Positions 22,530-34,200 of a stretch of DNA of 64,000 nt are shown here, piece by piece. Each line of letters opens with the position of its first letter. Positions within the stretch are counted from its first letter, which is position 1. Origin of the DNA: Paramacrobiotus metropolitanus (Eukaryota; Tardigrada; Eutardigrada; Parachela; Macrobiotidae); assembly GCF_019649055.1 (NCBI RefSeq), contig NW_026570355.1, positions 1 to 64,000 of the forward strand, written 5' to 3'. Made by a program: the position numbers and the translations under genes. The notes beneath the pieces are model-generated. The model was not told the DNA's origin. It worked only from the letters and a program-made list of their open reading frames with translations, and ran no database searches.

Positions 22530-23205
22530 CAGGGGCTACACGAGACCCCTACCGACCATGTACTATTTTTTTAAGTCACATCTGACCACGTACTAATAAT
22601 CAGCGAATTTTTCTGATCTAGAAACCATTTTTTAAATTTTTTTTTCGGAAGAAAAAATTTTTGACTGCCGGTCCCCCAGGTGCCCCACCGATTCTGTGGG
22701 CGGCAGCATTTGAGTTCAAAACAAAAAATTTTTTCTGCGTTCTAAATATTGCTTTTAGGTAAATTAATAGCGCTGAGCTTGAATTTAGTGTTTAAAAAAC
22801 CATCTGAGGCATGTGGAGGGAGTTTGCACCGATGTTGCAGTGATCGCGTAAAATACGGGTGCGTCATGTAGCCAAGAATCTACAGACTGTATCATCTTCC
22901 ACAGACCTCAAACCTTTTTTTAAATATCGTAATCGAACTCAGCGTTATTAATTTACTAAGAAACAATATTTAGAACGCAGAAAAAAATTTTTCGTCTTTA
23001 ACTCGGTTGCTGCCGCCCACAGAATCGGCCCACCAGGGGGACCGGCAGTCAAAATTTTTTTCTTCCGAAAAAAATTTTTTTTTCGGAAGAAAAAAATTTT
23101 AAAAAAATGGATTCTAGATCAGAAAAATTCGCTTATTATTAATACGTGGTCAGATTTGGCTTAAAAAAATAGTACATGGTCGATAGGGGTCTCGTGTAGC
23201 CCCTG
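22530..23205. mobile_element. Palindromic hAT-like MITE (foldback)
   Basis: The ends read CAGGGGCTACACGAGACC inward from both sides, and the 8-bp duplication gttgtttg flanks them (22522-22529, 23206-23213), the hAT pattern. The inverted arms extend almost to the centre (about 330 bp each, joining near 22,868), so the whole 676 bp is one large imperfect hairpin. No coding capacity. It sits about 20 bp past the last exon of family copy D. Confidence 0.88.
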
Positions 23206-23689
23206 GTTGTTTGTGTTGTTTATGGGATCAGTCGAAATGGTCCTGAAGATGACCCACGGTTTCGTCTATTGCGAAAGTATTTGCTATTTTCACTGACGAA
23301 TCCAAAGTGCGCTTCTTCCACCCCGCATTGTACTCGTAGTCGCAAGTCAGTGAAGCCGTGCGGAACATTGTAATAATTGTTGACCATTGCTGCAGTGGGT
23401 CCGAGGGTTTCCACTGGTCAATGGAAAATCACAGGTTTGTTGCTTCTACAAATGCAACACTTGTACAAGCTATAATGATGAAAACATGAACAGTACTGAA
23501 GTATCCATTTCACTGTGTTTTAAAAATTATATTAATAATTATTAGCAAGCTAATAAATCTCTTTGTTGTAAAAAATAACTTTTGGCATGAAACAAACATG
23601 GTTCACAAACGCTTATGCTTACAACAAAAAAGATCCAGGTGATTCAGTTCCAAAGATCAAAGGGCAGTACCACTTTCTGCGAGCTACAA

Positions 23690-23745
23690 GACCGGTCCAC
23701 TTTTGACTGCAAATACCGGTCCACTTTTGACTGCAAAGAAATAAG
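23690..23745 (+). repeat. Short tandem duplication
   Basis: ccggtccacttttgactgca occurs twice in immediate succession. Confidence 0.75.
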
Positions 23746-23813
23746 CTTCACGTACAGTACTTGCACATGTTAATCCGTTTACTACGAAAAATATTGTGAT
23801 GGCATATCGTGTA

Positions 23814-24455
23814 CTTCGACTTTTCTCAGTAACGGATCAATTTAACTGTACATTGTGAATAACGGATCACCAAACCCGCCACGTGTGGCGAGTTACAGGT
23901 TCAACTGTGCTGACCGCCTCATCGGTCAGTTCACAGCCTGCTATGCGAAACTCAAACGACTGCGTTGCATTGAATTCTAAACAGAATCGTCCAAACGATA
24001 TTTCAAAATGTAGGGAAAAAATTAAGAAACATTTTGATTCGGAACAAGTCGTTTTTAGGGCGAGGAAGACAGGATGGAATCATTTTAGCTTCCTCATAGA
24101 CATGGCACTGCAGGCTGCAGACGCAGACTGCTTCTGCAGCAAGTATTTCAGGCACTGAGATCCTGTGCTATGTCTTCGAGGAATTTGAATGGTTATCTCT
24201 TGTTTTCTCGCCATAAAAAAACCACTTGTTTGGTATCAAAATGTTTCTTAATTTTTTCGCTACATTTGAGATATCGTTTGGACGATTCTGTTTAGAATTC
24301 GATGCAACGCAGTCGTTTGAGTTTAGCATAGCAGGCTGTGAACTGACCGATGAGGCGGTCAGCACAGTTGATCATGTAACTCGCCACACGTGAAGGGTGT
24401 GATCCGTCATTCACAGTGTGCAGTCAAATTGATCCGTTATTGAGAAAAGTCGAAG
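23814..24455. mobile_element. Palindromic TA-flanked MITE
   Basis: Inverted arms of about 265 bp (about 23814-24080 and 24190-24455) start CTTCGACTTTTCTCA, with TA directly outside both ends (23812-23813, 24456-24457). The arms differ at scattered bases, so it is older than the 46.3-kb element. The short ORFs inside are the two arms read in opposite directions. It ends 121 bp before the start codon of family copy A. Confidence 0.82.
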
Positions 24456-24660
24456 TAGCAATGTGCGCGCACCGAACTCGCTGATCATTCAACACTGGCA
24501 GTGCAAGTTTGCTGCAACCGGCAACGTATTATTGTTTTTCTCTTCGGCTGTTGTCGCAGCAAATTATTATACAAAAATGGTCAATGTTTCGTATCTTCTC
24601 CTCACGGTTGCGTTGACGCTGTGTACCGGCAGATTACGGGGCGAATCATGTAGTAGTGAT

Positions 24661-27600
24661 CAGGCCTGTGCAGCTATAGAAATTCAACCCATTGCTAGAG
24701 CTACGAGTCAACCGCCAAGCGCGAGTTACGCTACGAGCTACGCTATTCGCAGTGAACTACGTTACGAGCTTTAGCGCGAGCTACGCTATAACAAAAAACT
24801 AATTTAATCTTCTTCAAGTAATCTCTTACATGTACCGGTAATACCGCTACCACGTTTAACACACAGATCATTATTGACTTTGCAAAACAACTGATTTTCA
24901 AAATTTTCGTCTGTACAACTAGCACGTCTTGGGCTCAACAGGGCGTCAGCAACGCTAAACAGCCGCTCAACCGGGGCCGTACTAGCAGGGGCGGCTAGCA
25001 TTCGCCTTGATAGCTTATACAAGCGCGGATAATCCTTTTTCTTCTCCTGCCAGAAACGCAGCACGCTCTCGCACTCGGAATTGTCTGCCTGATAGCTGCT
25101 GAATTCCATCTCAACAGATACCGATTCTTGGTCTGTCGACGGCACAGAAACATCATCATCGTCCATAAAATCCAAAAAATTTGGTACTGTTACGGCTCTG
25201 TTTGTCACTGCAGTAGCTAACACGCCGTCACAACCGTCGATTTCGCTCAAGCGGAGAATGATTTTTTTCACCGCGGCTTCTTTCTGCTTGTCTTTCGAGT
25301 ACTTGCACCACCTCAGTTTGGCACGGGGATCCAAAACGTTGCAACCATGTACAGCGCGTCAGACTTGTATACCGCAAATCGTCGATTCAGTTCGTCCAGA
25401 GTATCTTTGGCAAAACTTTGCAGAACATCGAATTCTGTTGTTGACGCAGCTGTCAAATATTTCTTAAACGCAGAACACGTACTGTTTAAGCAAATTTAAA
25501 TTTCATGATACGTAAATTATTGCGACAAATATCTAATAAGGAATCACCAAAACTACAAAAAATATTGAAATGCTAACCTCAGGCATGATCCGCAAACGGT
25601 AGCTTATTGGAATAACGGAAGCAATGGTCGCAACACCTTCTTCTTGAAGGGTCATGAACGCCTCTTCAAACGGCTGAGTGATATCGACAAATTCTTTTAA
25701 AATGCTTTGACTACGCACGTCCAGCTTCAGATCTGACGGTAACGATGTGTCGTTCCAGTTAAATTCAATAGCCCTAGCTGCCATCTTATAATTGGTATTC
25801 CATCTTGTTCGACATCGGTCCCGCAACGAACGCCCACCGAATTCTGACTGCACAAGTTCATGGTTCTGGTTGGATTTATTAATCTTGCTGATAATTGCCG
25901 CGAGCTTTTCCACCGATCTGTGAAGCGACTTGCAGGCTTCCGCCGGCTTTTTCAAAACTAGCTGCAGGGTGTGAGGAGCACACGTTACCTAGATAAAACA
26001 GAGTCAAACGATGAAAAGTTTTATTCTTGCACTCTGTGTAACGTTACCAAATACAAAATATTTTTTATAAAAATCAGGTTTTATTAAAACACCATTAATA
26101 TTACGAAATACTACAGGTGACAATTAATGACCATACCACCATTAGTGCCGGTAATGCTAATGGCGACGAGAAAATATCAAATTTCACAAATTTTTCTTAC
26201 ATTTCATCGATTTACGGATTACGAATTATTACGTAAATCAGTTGTATAAGATTTATGAATTACCGAGAAATTAGAATGTATGTAGTACGTAGAGACTAGA
26301 GACTACGTACTGCGTAGCCACTTTATTTCTTACGAGAACATTTCGCTTATCGAGGGAGCAAAATCGATGTAAGCCGTCGTTCACTTCTGCAACTATTTCA
26401 TCGTCCTCGTCGAGATCATCAAAATCCAGCTGACTTCCGTAAAAATCCAAGTCCAGATCATCTGCATTTAAAAAAAAGAAAATATTATATTATTACATGT
26501 GCAAGACAGATAAACATTGTATAGAGTAGTCTACAGAGTACAGACTACAGACGTTTATGATATATCAGAGCCACTTGTATCAGCAAGCGTTTTTGCCTGC
26601 GAATTTTACCAAATATGAATCGTCCTTGGCTTTCGTCAGTACACCCGGGCATCCACTGCTCGAACGCTTTAACTATGTTTCGGCCAATATCCACGCCAAT
26701 ATACCCAATCTTGTCTCGTATGTCGTACTGCGCTATGACTTCCACAGCCAGGGTGGCTATATCCTCCGCTTTATGCGTGCCGCTAAAGCGCGGACAGGCA
26801 AGCATGTAGCGGCGGAGAGTTCCCCCGCGGTCCAAAAAATGCACAGTCATCCCCAGATATCCACGCTTCGAACGACTACTCCATATATCGATGCACAAAG
26901 CCACAGACTTTTCTTCCGTTTCACGCAACATCTCCTTCAGATCGTCTTTGGCAGTCCGAGTCATTTCTTGTTGTCTGTGACTGATTGTCCATCTCGACGG
27001 CCACTAGATAAAAATCGAAAAATATATTATTAAATTTTCATTGAATGTTTGTATTTGTCAGCGATTCAGTGGCATGGTGTACAAATTTTGATCAAAGCGT
27101 CATCAACTATCAGCAATATTAATCTGTAGCGTACAAATTCGAACACATTTGAAGCAGACTTACTGTCAGTTTCGCATCGATATCTTTTACTAAGTCATCA
27201 AACGTCCGGTCTTCAAGGATTCTCAAGGGGCAAGCTGTTTTTGCGTAAATTTTGGCGACATTTTCCACCAGCCGTTTCTGCTTCGGATCGTTAGCGCTGT
27301 ATGGTTGTCCCGATCGAACCCCGAAACTCTCCAGTTTGGCTTGCTTCTTCGTCGAACCTTCTTTCGGACTTGCTGCCTCTTGAAACGCAGTGACCTCCTA
27401 GAAGTAGTACGCTGTTAAAATCAACGTAAATTAAGACAAAAATACATATTACTAAGAAACACAAATACAGTAACTCGGTAATAAATGCAGTCAATAATAA
27501 ATCCTTGTAAATACTTTAATACAGTAACTCCGTAAATCGTTAAGCCAAAGATTTTGTCGCTGCAAAATAATGACTGAAAAGTCGCACAATCCAAACGCTG

Positions 27601-28500
27601 CGCAAAACAGTATTTAAAGTGTAATTGAAGTCATTACTTTAGCAAATGACAGTAAGTGTTCATGTTAGTATTATTTTTCAGCAATAAATGCGGTGATACG
27701 TCTTACCTGCACTTTACTGTGATGTCCCTTCACATGGACGGCGAAGTTGCTATAGCTGTTGACAGCTTTGATAAGCTTCCCATTAGGGCAACTGGGAGTA
27801 ACACAGAGACGACATATTCCCGAATGATTTCTCTGCTGCACGTCCTTCTTGCTTTTCCCGTTAACTGTAGCTCTGTCCGTGAAAAACTCTCTGAAGTACT
27901 CTGCGTCTGCTCTTCGCACACTACCATCCCCAGCCGATGCTAGCGGTGGTTTCGAGACTTTCGACGTTCCCGCTTCCATGGATCGCAAAATTTAAAGATT
28001 CAGAAAAGAATTTCGGACTGCTGCAGAGCACAACGAGATCATAAAATGCAGTAAAACTTTTACGTTTGCCCTGATAAAATTGCAAGCTGGCTGGAACTAC
28101 AGCTGTGCGCTTTGCCGTTACTGGTAGCAGTTCACTGCATTACGATTAGCATGTACAGTACATGTCGATGAATACTTATAGGTACGCAGCCAATGCCTAA
28201 GGGTGGTAGTGCTGTGCGCAGGTTTAAGCAACGGAGTCGACGAATGTTTGTGGCATTTGAATAAATTGTTCAATCCTAGTTCGAAATAATAATTGCATTT
28301 GTGCTTTTTAATTTAATTAATAACTTTAAACCACGGAGTTGCGCTAGAGTTACGCTGCGCTATTTTACATTCGCGCTACGTTAGAGCTAAGTTATCATCG
28401 GAGAGAGCTACGCTACAGAGTTAAGTTTTAACGTTTTAACTCGATAGCTCGAAAAAAGCTCGCGCTACGCTAAAGAGCTAAAAATAACTGCACAGGTCTG
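24661..28500 (-). mobile_element. hAT-family DNA transposon, inactivated
   Basis: Terminal inverted repeats start CAGGCCTGTGCAG (left) and CAGACCTGTGCAG (right, read inward), with the 8-bp duplication gtagtgat at 24653-24660 and 28501-28508. Size is 3,840 bp. Both ends carry clusters of gagctacgct-like motifs (24,690-24,800 and 28,340-28,490), resembling the subterminal repeats bound by hAT transposases. One transposase gene runs on the minus strand. Confidence 0.93.
24804..27979 (-). pseudogene. hAT transposase gene, frameshifted
   Basis: Exons on the minus strand: 27979-27707 (BED-like zinc finger, CRLC then HVKGHH), 27397-27164, 27003-26610 (ALCIDIWSSRSKRGYLGMTV, start of the catalytic core), 26461-26334, 25988-25578 (CAPHTLQLVL; RDRCRTRWN), then 25,480 to 24804 ending in the hATC dimerisation domain (YPRLYKLSRRMLAAPAST, then ERLFS). 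The first four introns keep phase. Near 25,345 the frame changes just before the DPRAKLRW motif that hAT proteins normally read continuously. The protein would cut and paste the element; this copy is probably dead. Confidence 0.88.
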
Positions 28501-29332
28501 GTAGTGATCTGCCGCAAACCTGTCGTAGTATGCTTTTCCGGAACCAAAGCGAAGTGGACGCCTTGGGGTGGCCAGTGACGGAGGCGGCTGTCAAGGCTAG
28601 TCAGCAGATGGCGCTCGATTATTGCTATTATTGCCGGTATAAATCACTGCTTCTTTCTTAATAGTGTTATCCTGTATGCACTTTTATACTTTGTCATTTT
28701 CTCGTTTATTTAACGTAGGGTAATGCTCCACGTTTATACAGTACAAATTGCCGTAATAAAATATTTCCCGTATGAATACATTCCCGTCAGAGTTCTGTGG
28801 CGACTGTGGTAAAGCTAATGTATAGTTTTGATGTTATGCAGCTCCTAGCCAACGACTCCCCCCAGTGCGTGTTCGATCTGCCGGTCCGTTGTGCGCATGA
28901 TCCGGCGCTTTTGCTGCATCTTCCCAAAGAGGGTTCCTGGTACATCGCGGAATTTGCCAGCGTCGTGGCTAAATCATGCCAGCTGTCCATCCATCCCTTA
29001 CGCGTTAACCGCGCTTTCGAATACTGTGCCTGAGAACGTGGCAATTTTGATGTCGAGTTGCTGCATATTAATAGAACCGCGCTATTAGTTGCCTCGCACA
29101 ACGCCACCAGCGCGCGATACAATTACTGCGAGTACGTGGAAATGATTCTGTTCTCAGTGTCGGGGTATATTCAACGCGTTTGTTTTGTGCACCTTACAGA
29201 TATATGCGCCGGTTTGTAAGCGGACTAGAAGGCGCGGCAAAAGCGGAACTGGTGGAGAAATGCGGTCGGGAAGCGATGGAGGTACTGCAAGACGCTTACC
29301 AAAAACTGCATGATGCCCATTGCTCCCAGTAA

Positions 29333-31276
29333 TTTTAAGCTGGTTAATTCCTTTTCTAAAATTAACAAAACTGCCGAATCTATTAATTTAAACGATTTCC
29401 TGCACCAACGATCGAAACTTTGTTGTCGATAACGTTGCAAACAGTCTTATCCAAACGCCACACTTCTTGAGAAAATTTTCATCATTTACTGAAATATTCG
29501 ACAGGCAGCCGAAAATTACGCATTATTTTCAGTAAGCACCTGTTGCATAAAATTATGGCGACCGTGCGGTGTGCCAGTATGCAGTTAAGACCGCAGTTAT
29601 GGGATTATTATGCGATATATCACATGACATGCTTCGGACGGGTGTGGAGAAGTTGGTGAATGAAAATGTCTGAAGAGCACTCGCACTCGGATATCTCTTT
29701 TAGTACGGCGTAGTGGTTTGAGAAAAGAACGCATAGAGGCATTATCAGTTTGTGCATATTTGGCATTGCTGTACTCCCTGTTGTCCATGGTTCCCGAAAT
29801 CTACCAGCCAAAGAAGAGTGTTTGACGAAAGCAGCTATAGAATAATGGATACAGCAGATCCAGTGCGAGATCCACACCGAATGTATCCGAAAATTCAGTT
29901 TGCGTTAGATTTGCCAATAACTGAACGGATTATATCCTTGTTTATGGTTTTTACCAACGAGCGTGTCAGGGCGGTTTTGCTGTCGGCTTTGAGTAAAGAT
30001 TCAGGAGCTTTGGTTAAATGAGTAATACGTTAGCTGCATGCGCTGTTTGGGCATGTTCCTGAGCGACGAAGATGTCAGAATCGAGTAGCTTTGCGATTTC
30101 GGTTACCAGTAGCGGTGACGAAATCTAGGGACACCACGGTCTATCTTGCAGGCCGACAACAAACAACAAAAGGCCGATGAGCGCGCAAGAAAGAAGCAGC
30201 ATCGCGAGGACTGTTGTAAAGCGCGGTCGTTTTCCTTACGAGCTAGAACCTTTCGCCTTTTCACGCAGCAACTGGAAAAGACCGAATGGGATGACACTGA
30301 TACCTGTTCATCAAGGAAACCCATCGTTTGAGTTGTCACAAACTGGTGTACGGTTGCGGATTCTCACGTTACCGCAATCTCGCTCCAGGAAATGAGGCAC
30401 CGTGGCCCATCTCGGTGAAAGTTCAAATTTCCAAACGTGGAAAGTACTAATTTTTTGAAAACAGTTACCTTTTCCCTTTTAGTAACAGAATCGCTGGGAG
30501 TTTTCGGTCTTGTTCTCCGTGAATCGCTACATTCCATGGGTCATAAAATTCGGGACTAGAGAGTAGAGACGCGCGCTCTATGGCTTTTCTCAAGTTCCGT
30601 CTTAGCCTTGCTGTTGTTAAAGGAAATGCTACGGCTGTTTTGAGCTCGTTGCCTTTTAACCCAAGAGAAGACAGAGATTTTGGTTGTTTTAAAGCTTTAA
30701 AATTTTAACTATCAAACCAGCGCCTGCAATTTTTGTGATACAATATCTGGGAGGCTACTGCCTATAACATTCTTACTTTTTTATGTATACAAACTCAAGT
30801 GTTACGCCATCATCCTGCAAAAAAACGAAGATTTTCTGAGAGGGAGGCCGGCGGCGCTGCCATGGTTAATAATTTGCTGTCTTTTGCAACGGCATAGATG
30901 TTTCCTCTAGGGTCGGAGTCTAGGCACTCAAAATCGTTTGATCTTACAAGAACTAACTAACACCATGTAATACCAACGCAAACGTAAGGCCTCAGGTTGA
31001 CAAAAAGAATACTAGAAGCAAAAGCTCACAGGAAAAGTTTATAAACGTTTTGTTAAATGGTTTCTGTCAAGGTAACGTTACAATAACGTTCGACAAAAAT
31101 CGCGTGCGGTTGCATTTTTTTAGGTATACACTTCAGTCCGCGATCTTTCATACTGAGTCTGGCCTAAACGTAATGCAGTTGACTGAATGCTATATTCCAA
31201 CCTGAATCCATAGTTATTACGACACACGCATCGAGAGTCAAACCGAGACTCAAACATCAAACACGCACATCGAGAC
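29333..31276. other. Intergenic, no supported gene
   Basis: Small ORFs only. One at 29,840-30,021 ends in a stretch vaguely like a 7-transmembrane receptor tail (FTNERVRAVLLSALSKD), and another at 30,177-30,395 is basic; neither has exon context. Confidence 0.35.
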
Positions 31277-34200
31277 TCAAACAGCAGTGACAAAAATGGA
31301 CGCATTTTCATTACAAACTTGCTCGTTAATTGAATATTCCGTACGAGAGAAATTGAAGAAATCAGGATTGTCAAAAAATGGCACTTTACTGCAGTCAGCT
31401 GGGACGTAAAGATATTTGGCCTTGTATCCTGCACTGCGCATAATGTTCTCAATGTGAAAAACATATCCGGGCTTCGTCCCAGCAATCAGCGCTTTGTTAC
31501 TGTCAATCCATGATCTAAATTTCGAAAACCGGCAACCGCAGTGAAGGTCTTCGATAAACTGGAGATACCGTAAGCCAAGCTTTTCCCGCTGTTTGCTCCA
31601 ATCGTTCTTGTTGCAGTGAATACAAAGCTCCATACTCAGCACTCTTAATTCTGGTAGACCAGCAAAAGCGTCCCATTCCAGTGCCTGGATTGTGCTCCGG
31701 TAGAACAGAACGGTGGTTAATCTGCCTAATCCCAAAAAGTCTCTCCTCCGAATGGAAAGGTCATAACAGTGACTCAACGTCAGCACCAGCAAATTGTTGA
31801 AGCGGAATTGGACTAAGGCCCTCGTGGACCCATGGCTGGCACAGTTAGAAATCGTGAAAGATATCACTTGCCGGCGGATAGGTTGGAAGATTTCTGCATC
31901 AACACTAACCGCATCGTACCACAACAAGGTCACCGCTTGCAAGGATTTACTGACTTCGGCTGTTAACTGGCGTAGTTGGTCGAGCGATGGGTTCTTCTCA
32001 CACTCCAAGCGAATGTATGTTGTACCGGTGCACTTGAAACTGACGGAGATGCAAGGAAATCTTTTGAAACGAGCGCACTCCAATGGACTTAGAGTGGGCG
32101 GGAGAAATGCCGGAAACGGCTCCATATGTGTTTTTTCACGTCCAATAGTGCAGTTATAGGCAGTATTAAGCTTAACCACATCGGTTGCACTTAAGCCGCG
32201 TCTCTGGCCCATTTTAACGTTACTTCGGTATTTCGGAAGTAAAACTGGCTGGTAGCCGTTGGCAAAATCGTACGGTCCGAAATGCATGATGGATTCCAAA
32301 TCGTACGCTGTGCTGTAGGAAGGCATCTTTGACAAAATCTGGAACGGCGATGTAAGGTTTGTTCGGCTTGCATCGAAATTCACGTAGTTGTCCCGATCCG
32401 GGCGTTGGTGTTCATGGAAAAGTCCAAGTGAATGGAGTACTAAATGCTGAATGATCCCAGTGGAAAGACAAGCGGGCGTCAGACTGATCATCTGCGCGCC
32501 TCCTTGACGTCCAACGGGAGATCGGCAGCCCGAGTTTCTGAAATTAAAGTTAAATTGCAAAAACAAATTTTTATTTAGGGTTTTGGTTCTTACGCTTACG
32601 TGTTTGATGGTAGAAAGTATATAAAATCGACCTCCGACGTCTTTTTGACGAAATTGAGGCAGCGCGCTGTTCTGAGATGAATGTCGTCCAGAGCGCTTTC
32701 GATCAACATTACGTCTCGCCAATCTGAAATATTCAGCTTGCCAGTTGTATAAATACGTACTAAATTTCTGACGCGTCATAGCAACACTGGTATACATAAT
32801 TGTATATATCAAAGGCAAATTGTGTGAGGAATAGTCGCAGTAAATGCGCATACAGTTAACGACTACTCTGGACAGATACAGTGTTTACTAGGTCTTGTTC
32901 CCTAAGTAACGAGAAATTTTTCGCAACCAGCTTTTCATCTTGCATACGAGTATCAGTTGTACACATATGGCCCCGCGAAGTGTGCGAAATGACGCTTCTG
33001 GTAATCACGCTGAAAATCTGCGGTTTTTAGGTCCGCATTATGTCAACGGTTAACCGTTTTGTTGACCGCCATACTTTACATCAGAGGTGTCTTGTTGGCT
33101 CACTTTTATAGAATAAACTTACCGAACGCTTTGCTGATAAGAAACGGAACCGTTCTATCTGGCCAGAAGCGTTGCTTAGACAGTTCGCCAGTTCTGGAAG
33201 CCGGTTCGGTGGTGTTCAGCCACTGGTCATCTTGAAAATGCATGTTTCCGTGAGGATTGATTGCAATAGTTAGGATTTGTGATCGCCTCTCTTTGACAGT
33301 GGTTTTGTGAACAGACGTCGCTAAAGAAAAAACGTTTAAACCAAACCTTCAATACATTTCGTAAAGGCAGAGTAGTTGGCCGACTGGTCGATTTCCACTA
33401 GTCTTTTTAATCTAGAAAAGGACTACGATACCGTCGCTATAGTACTAACCGCAAAAATGATACTATACCTTCTCCATTGTGGACATTGTTTAATCGTAAT
33501 TCTGTCATGTTGGCGAGTTTGTTGATCATTTTTGGTAGAACTGATTTGCCCGTTGTATAGTTATCCATGCAGTCGGGTGCATTAGCGGAAAAGTTCATCA
33601 GCCCGAAGTCGATGTAATCGGTGTTATTTGGGAATAGTTTATCACCGCAGTCTACAGGAATGTATAAGTCCTGCTTGCCGAAGCACACTAAAGCGTTATG
33701 TAAAAGTCCGGCTTTAGGCAGAATCGAGTGTACAGGGCGTTCAAGCAAGTAGTATCCATGGACGGAAGGAGATCCCAGAAAAAAATGGCATTCTTGAACA
33801 TTTTCCGTTTGAGTGAGAACTGGCTCGTTGGGAGAAACGTACTTCAGCTTGGGGATGAGTTTTGAGGCCCACCAAGAACGAAACCAATCATATTGACAGC
33901 TGCAATGGAGCTCCCAGAGATACTGACGCGTGGCGTTCGACCAGTTTGCATCGTCGCGCAGTCCCGCTTCCAGCGACAGAACACTTAAACGTGGTAAATA
34001 ACTAAAAGATCCAGGGTCCAGAGAAGATAGCGTGGATTTAAAGAGAAAAATCATATCTAAATTGGGCATCCCAGCGAAATCATTTTTCTTGATAACCAGA
34101 CGGTAGCAGTTCGCCACAGCGAAATACACCAGGTTAGTGAACTCCAACCCGGTAAGCTTTCCTATAGCGCGGCGATCAACACAGTTTCTAACATCCAGAT

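Larger units (their letters stand above)
24577..29332 (+). pseudogene. Cys-rich secreted family copy A, split by a hAT element
   Basis: Exon 1 starts at the ATG at 24577 with a signal peptide (MVNVSYLLLTVALTLC). It is interrupted after codon 28 by the hAT element and resumes at 28509, ending at the donor after 28636 in phase 2. Exon 2 is 28842-29131 and exon 3 is 29200-29332 (stop TAA). Skipping the transposon and one target duplication restores the frame of exon 1, so the insertion postdates a readable gene. Exon 2 also has a 2-nt expansion near its start and a TGA at 29031-29033. Conserved marks: GWPVTEA, RCAHDPALLLHL, SCQLS, AKAELVEKCG. Function unknown. Confidence 0.75.

Noticed and set aside
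23883-24365. Two similar ORFs on opposite strands (QPAMRNSNDCVA type)
   Set aside because: They are the two arms of the palindromic MITE, not genes.
24463-24774. 103-codon plus-strand ORF at the hAT left end
   Set aside because: Its first part is the real exon 1 of copy A; the remainder reads into the transposon's subterminal repeats.
29752-30021. Possible 7-transmembrane receptor C-terminus (FTNERVRAVLLSALSKD)
   Set aside because: Only about 20 residues resemble it; no transmembrane exons are nearby and the frame upstream does not fit.
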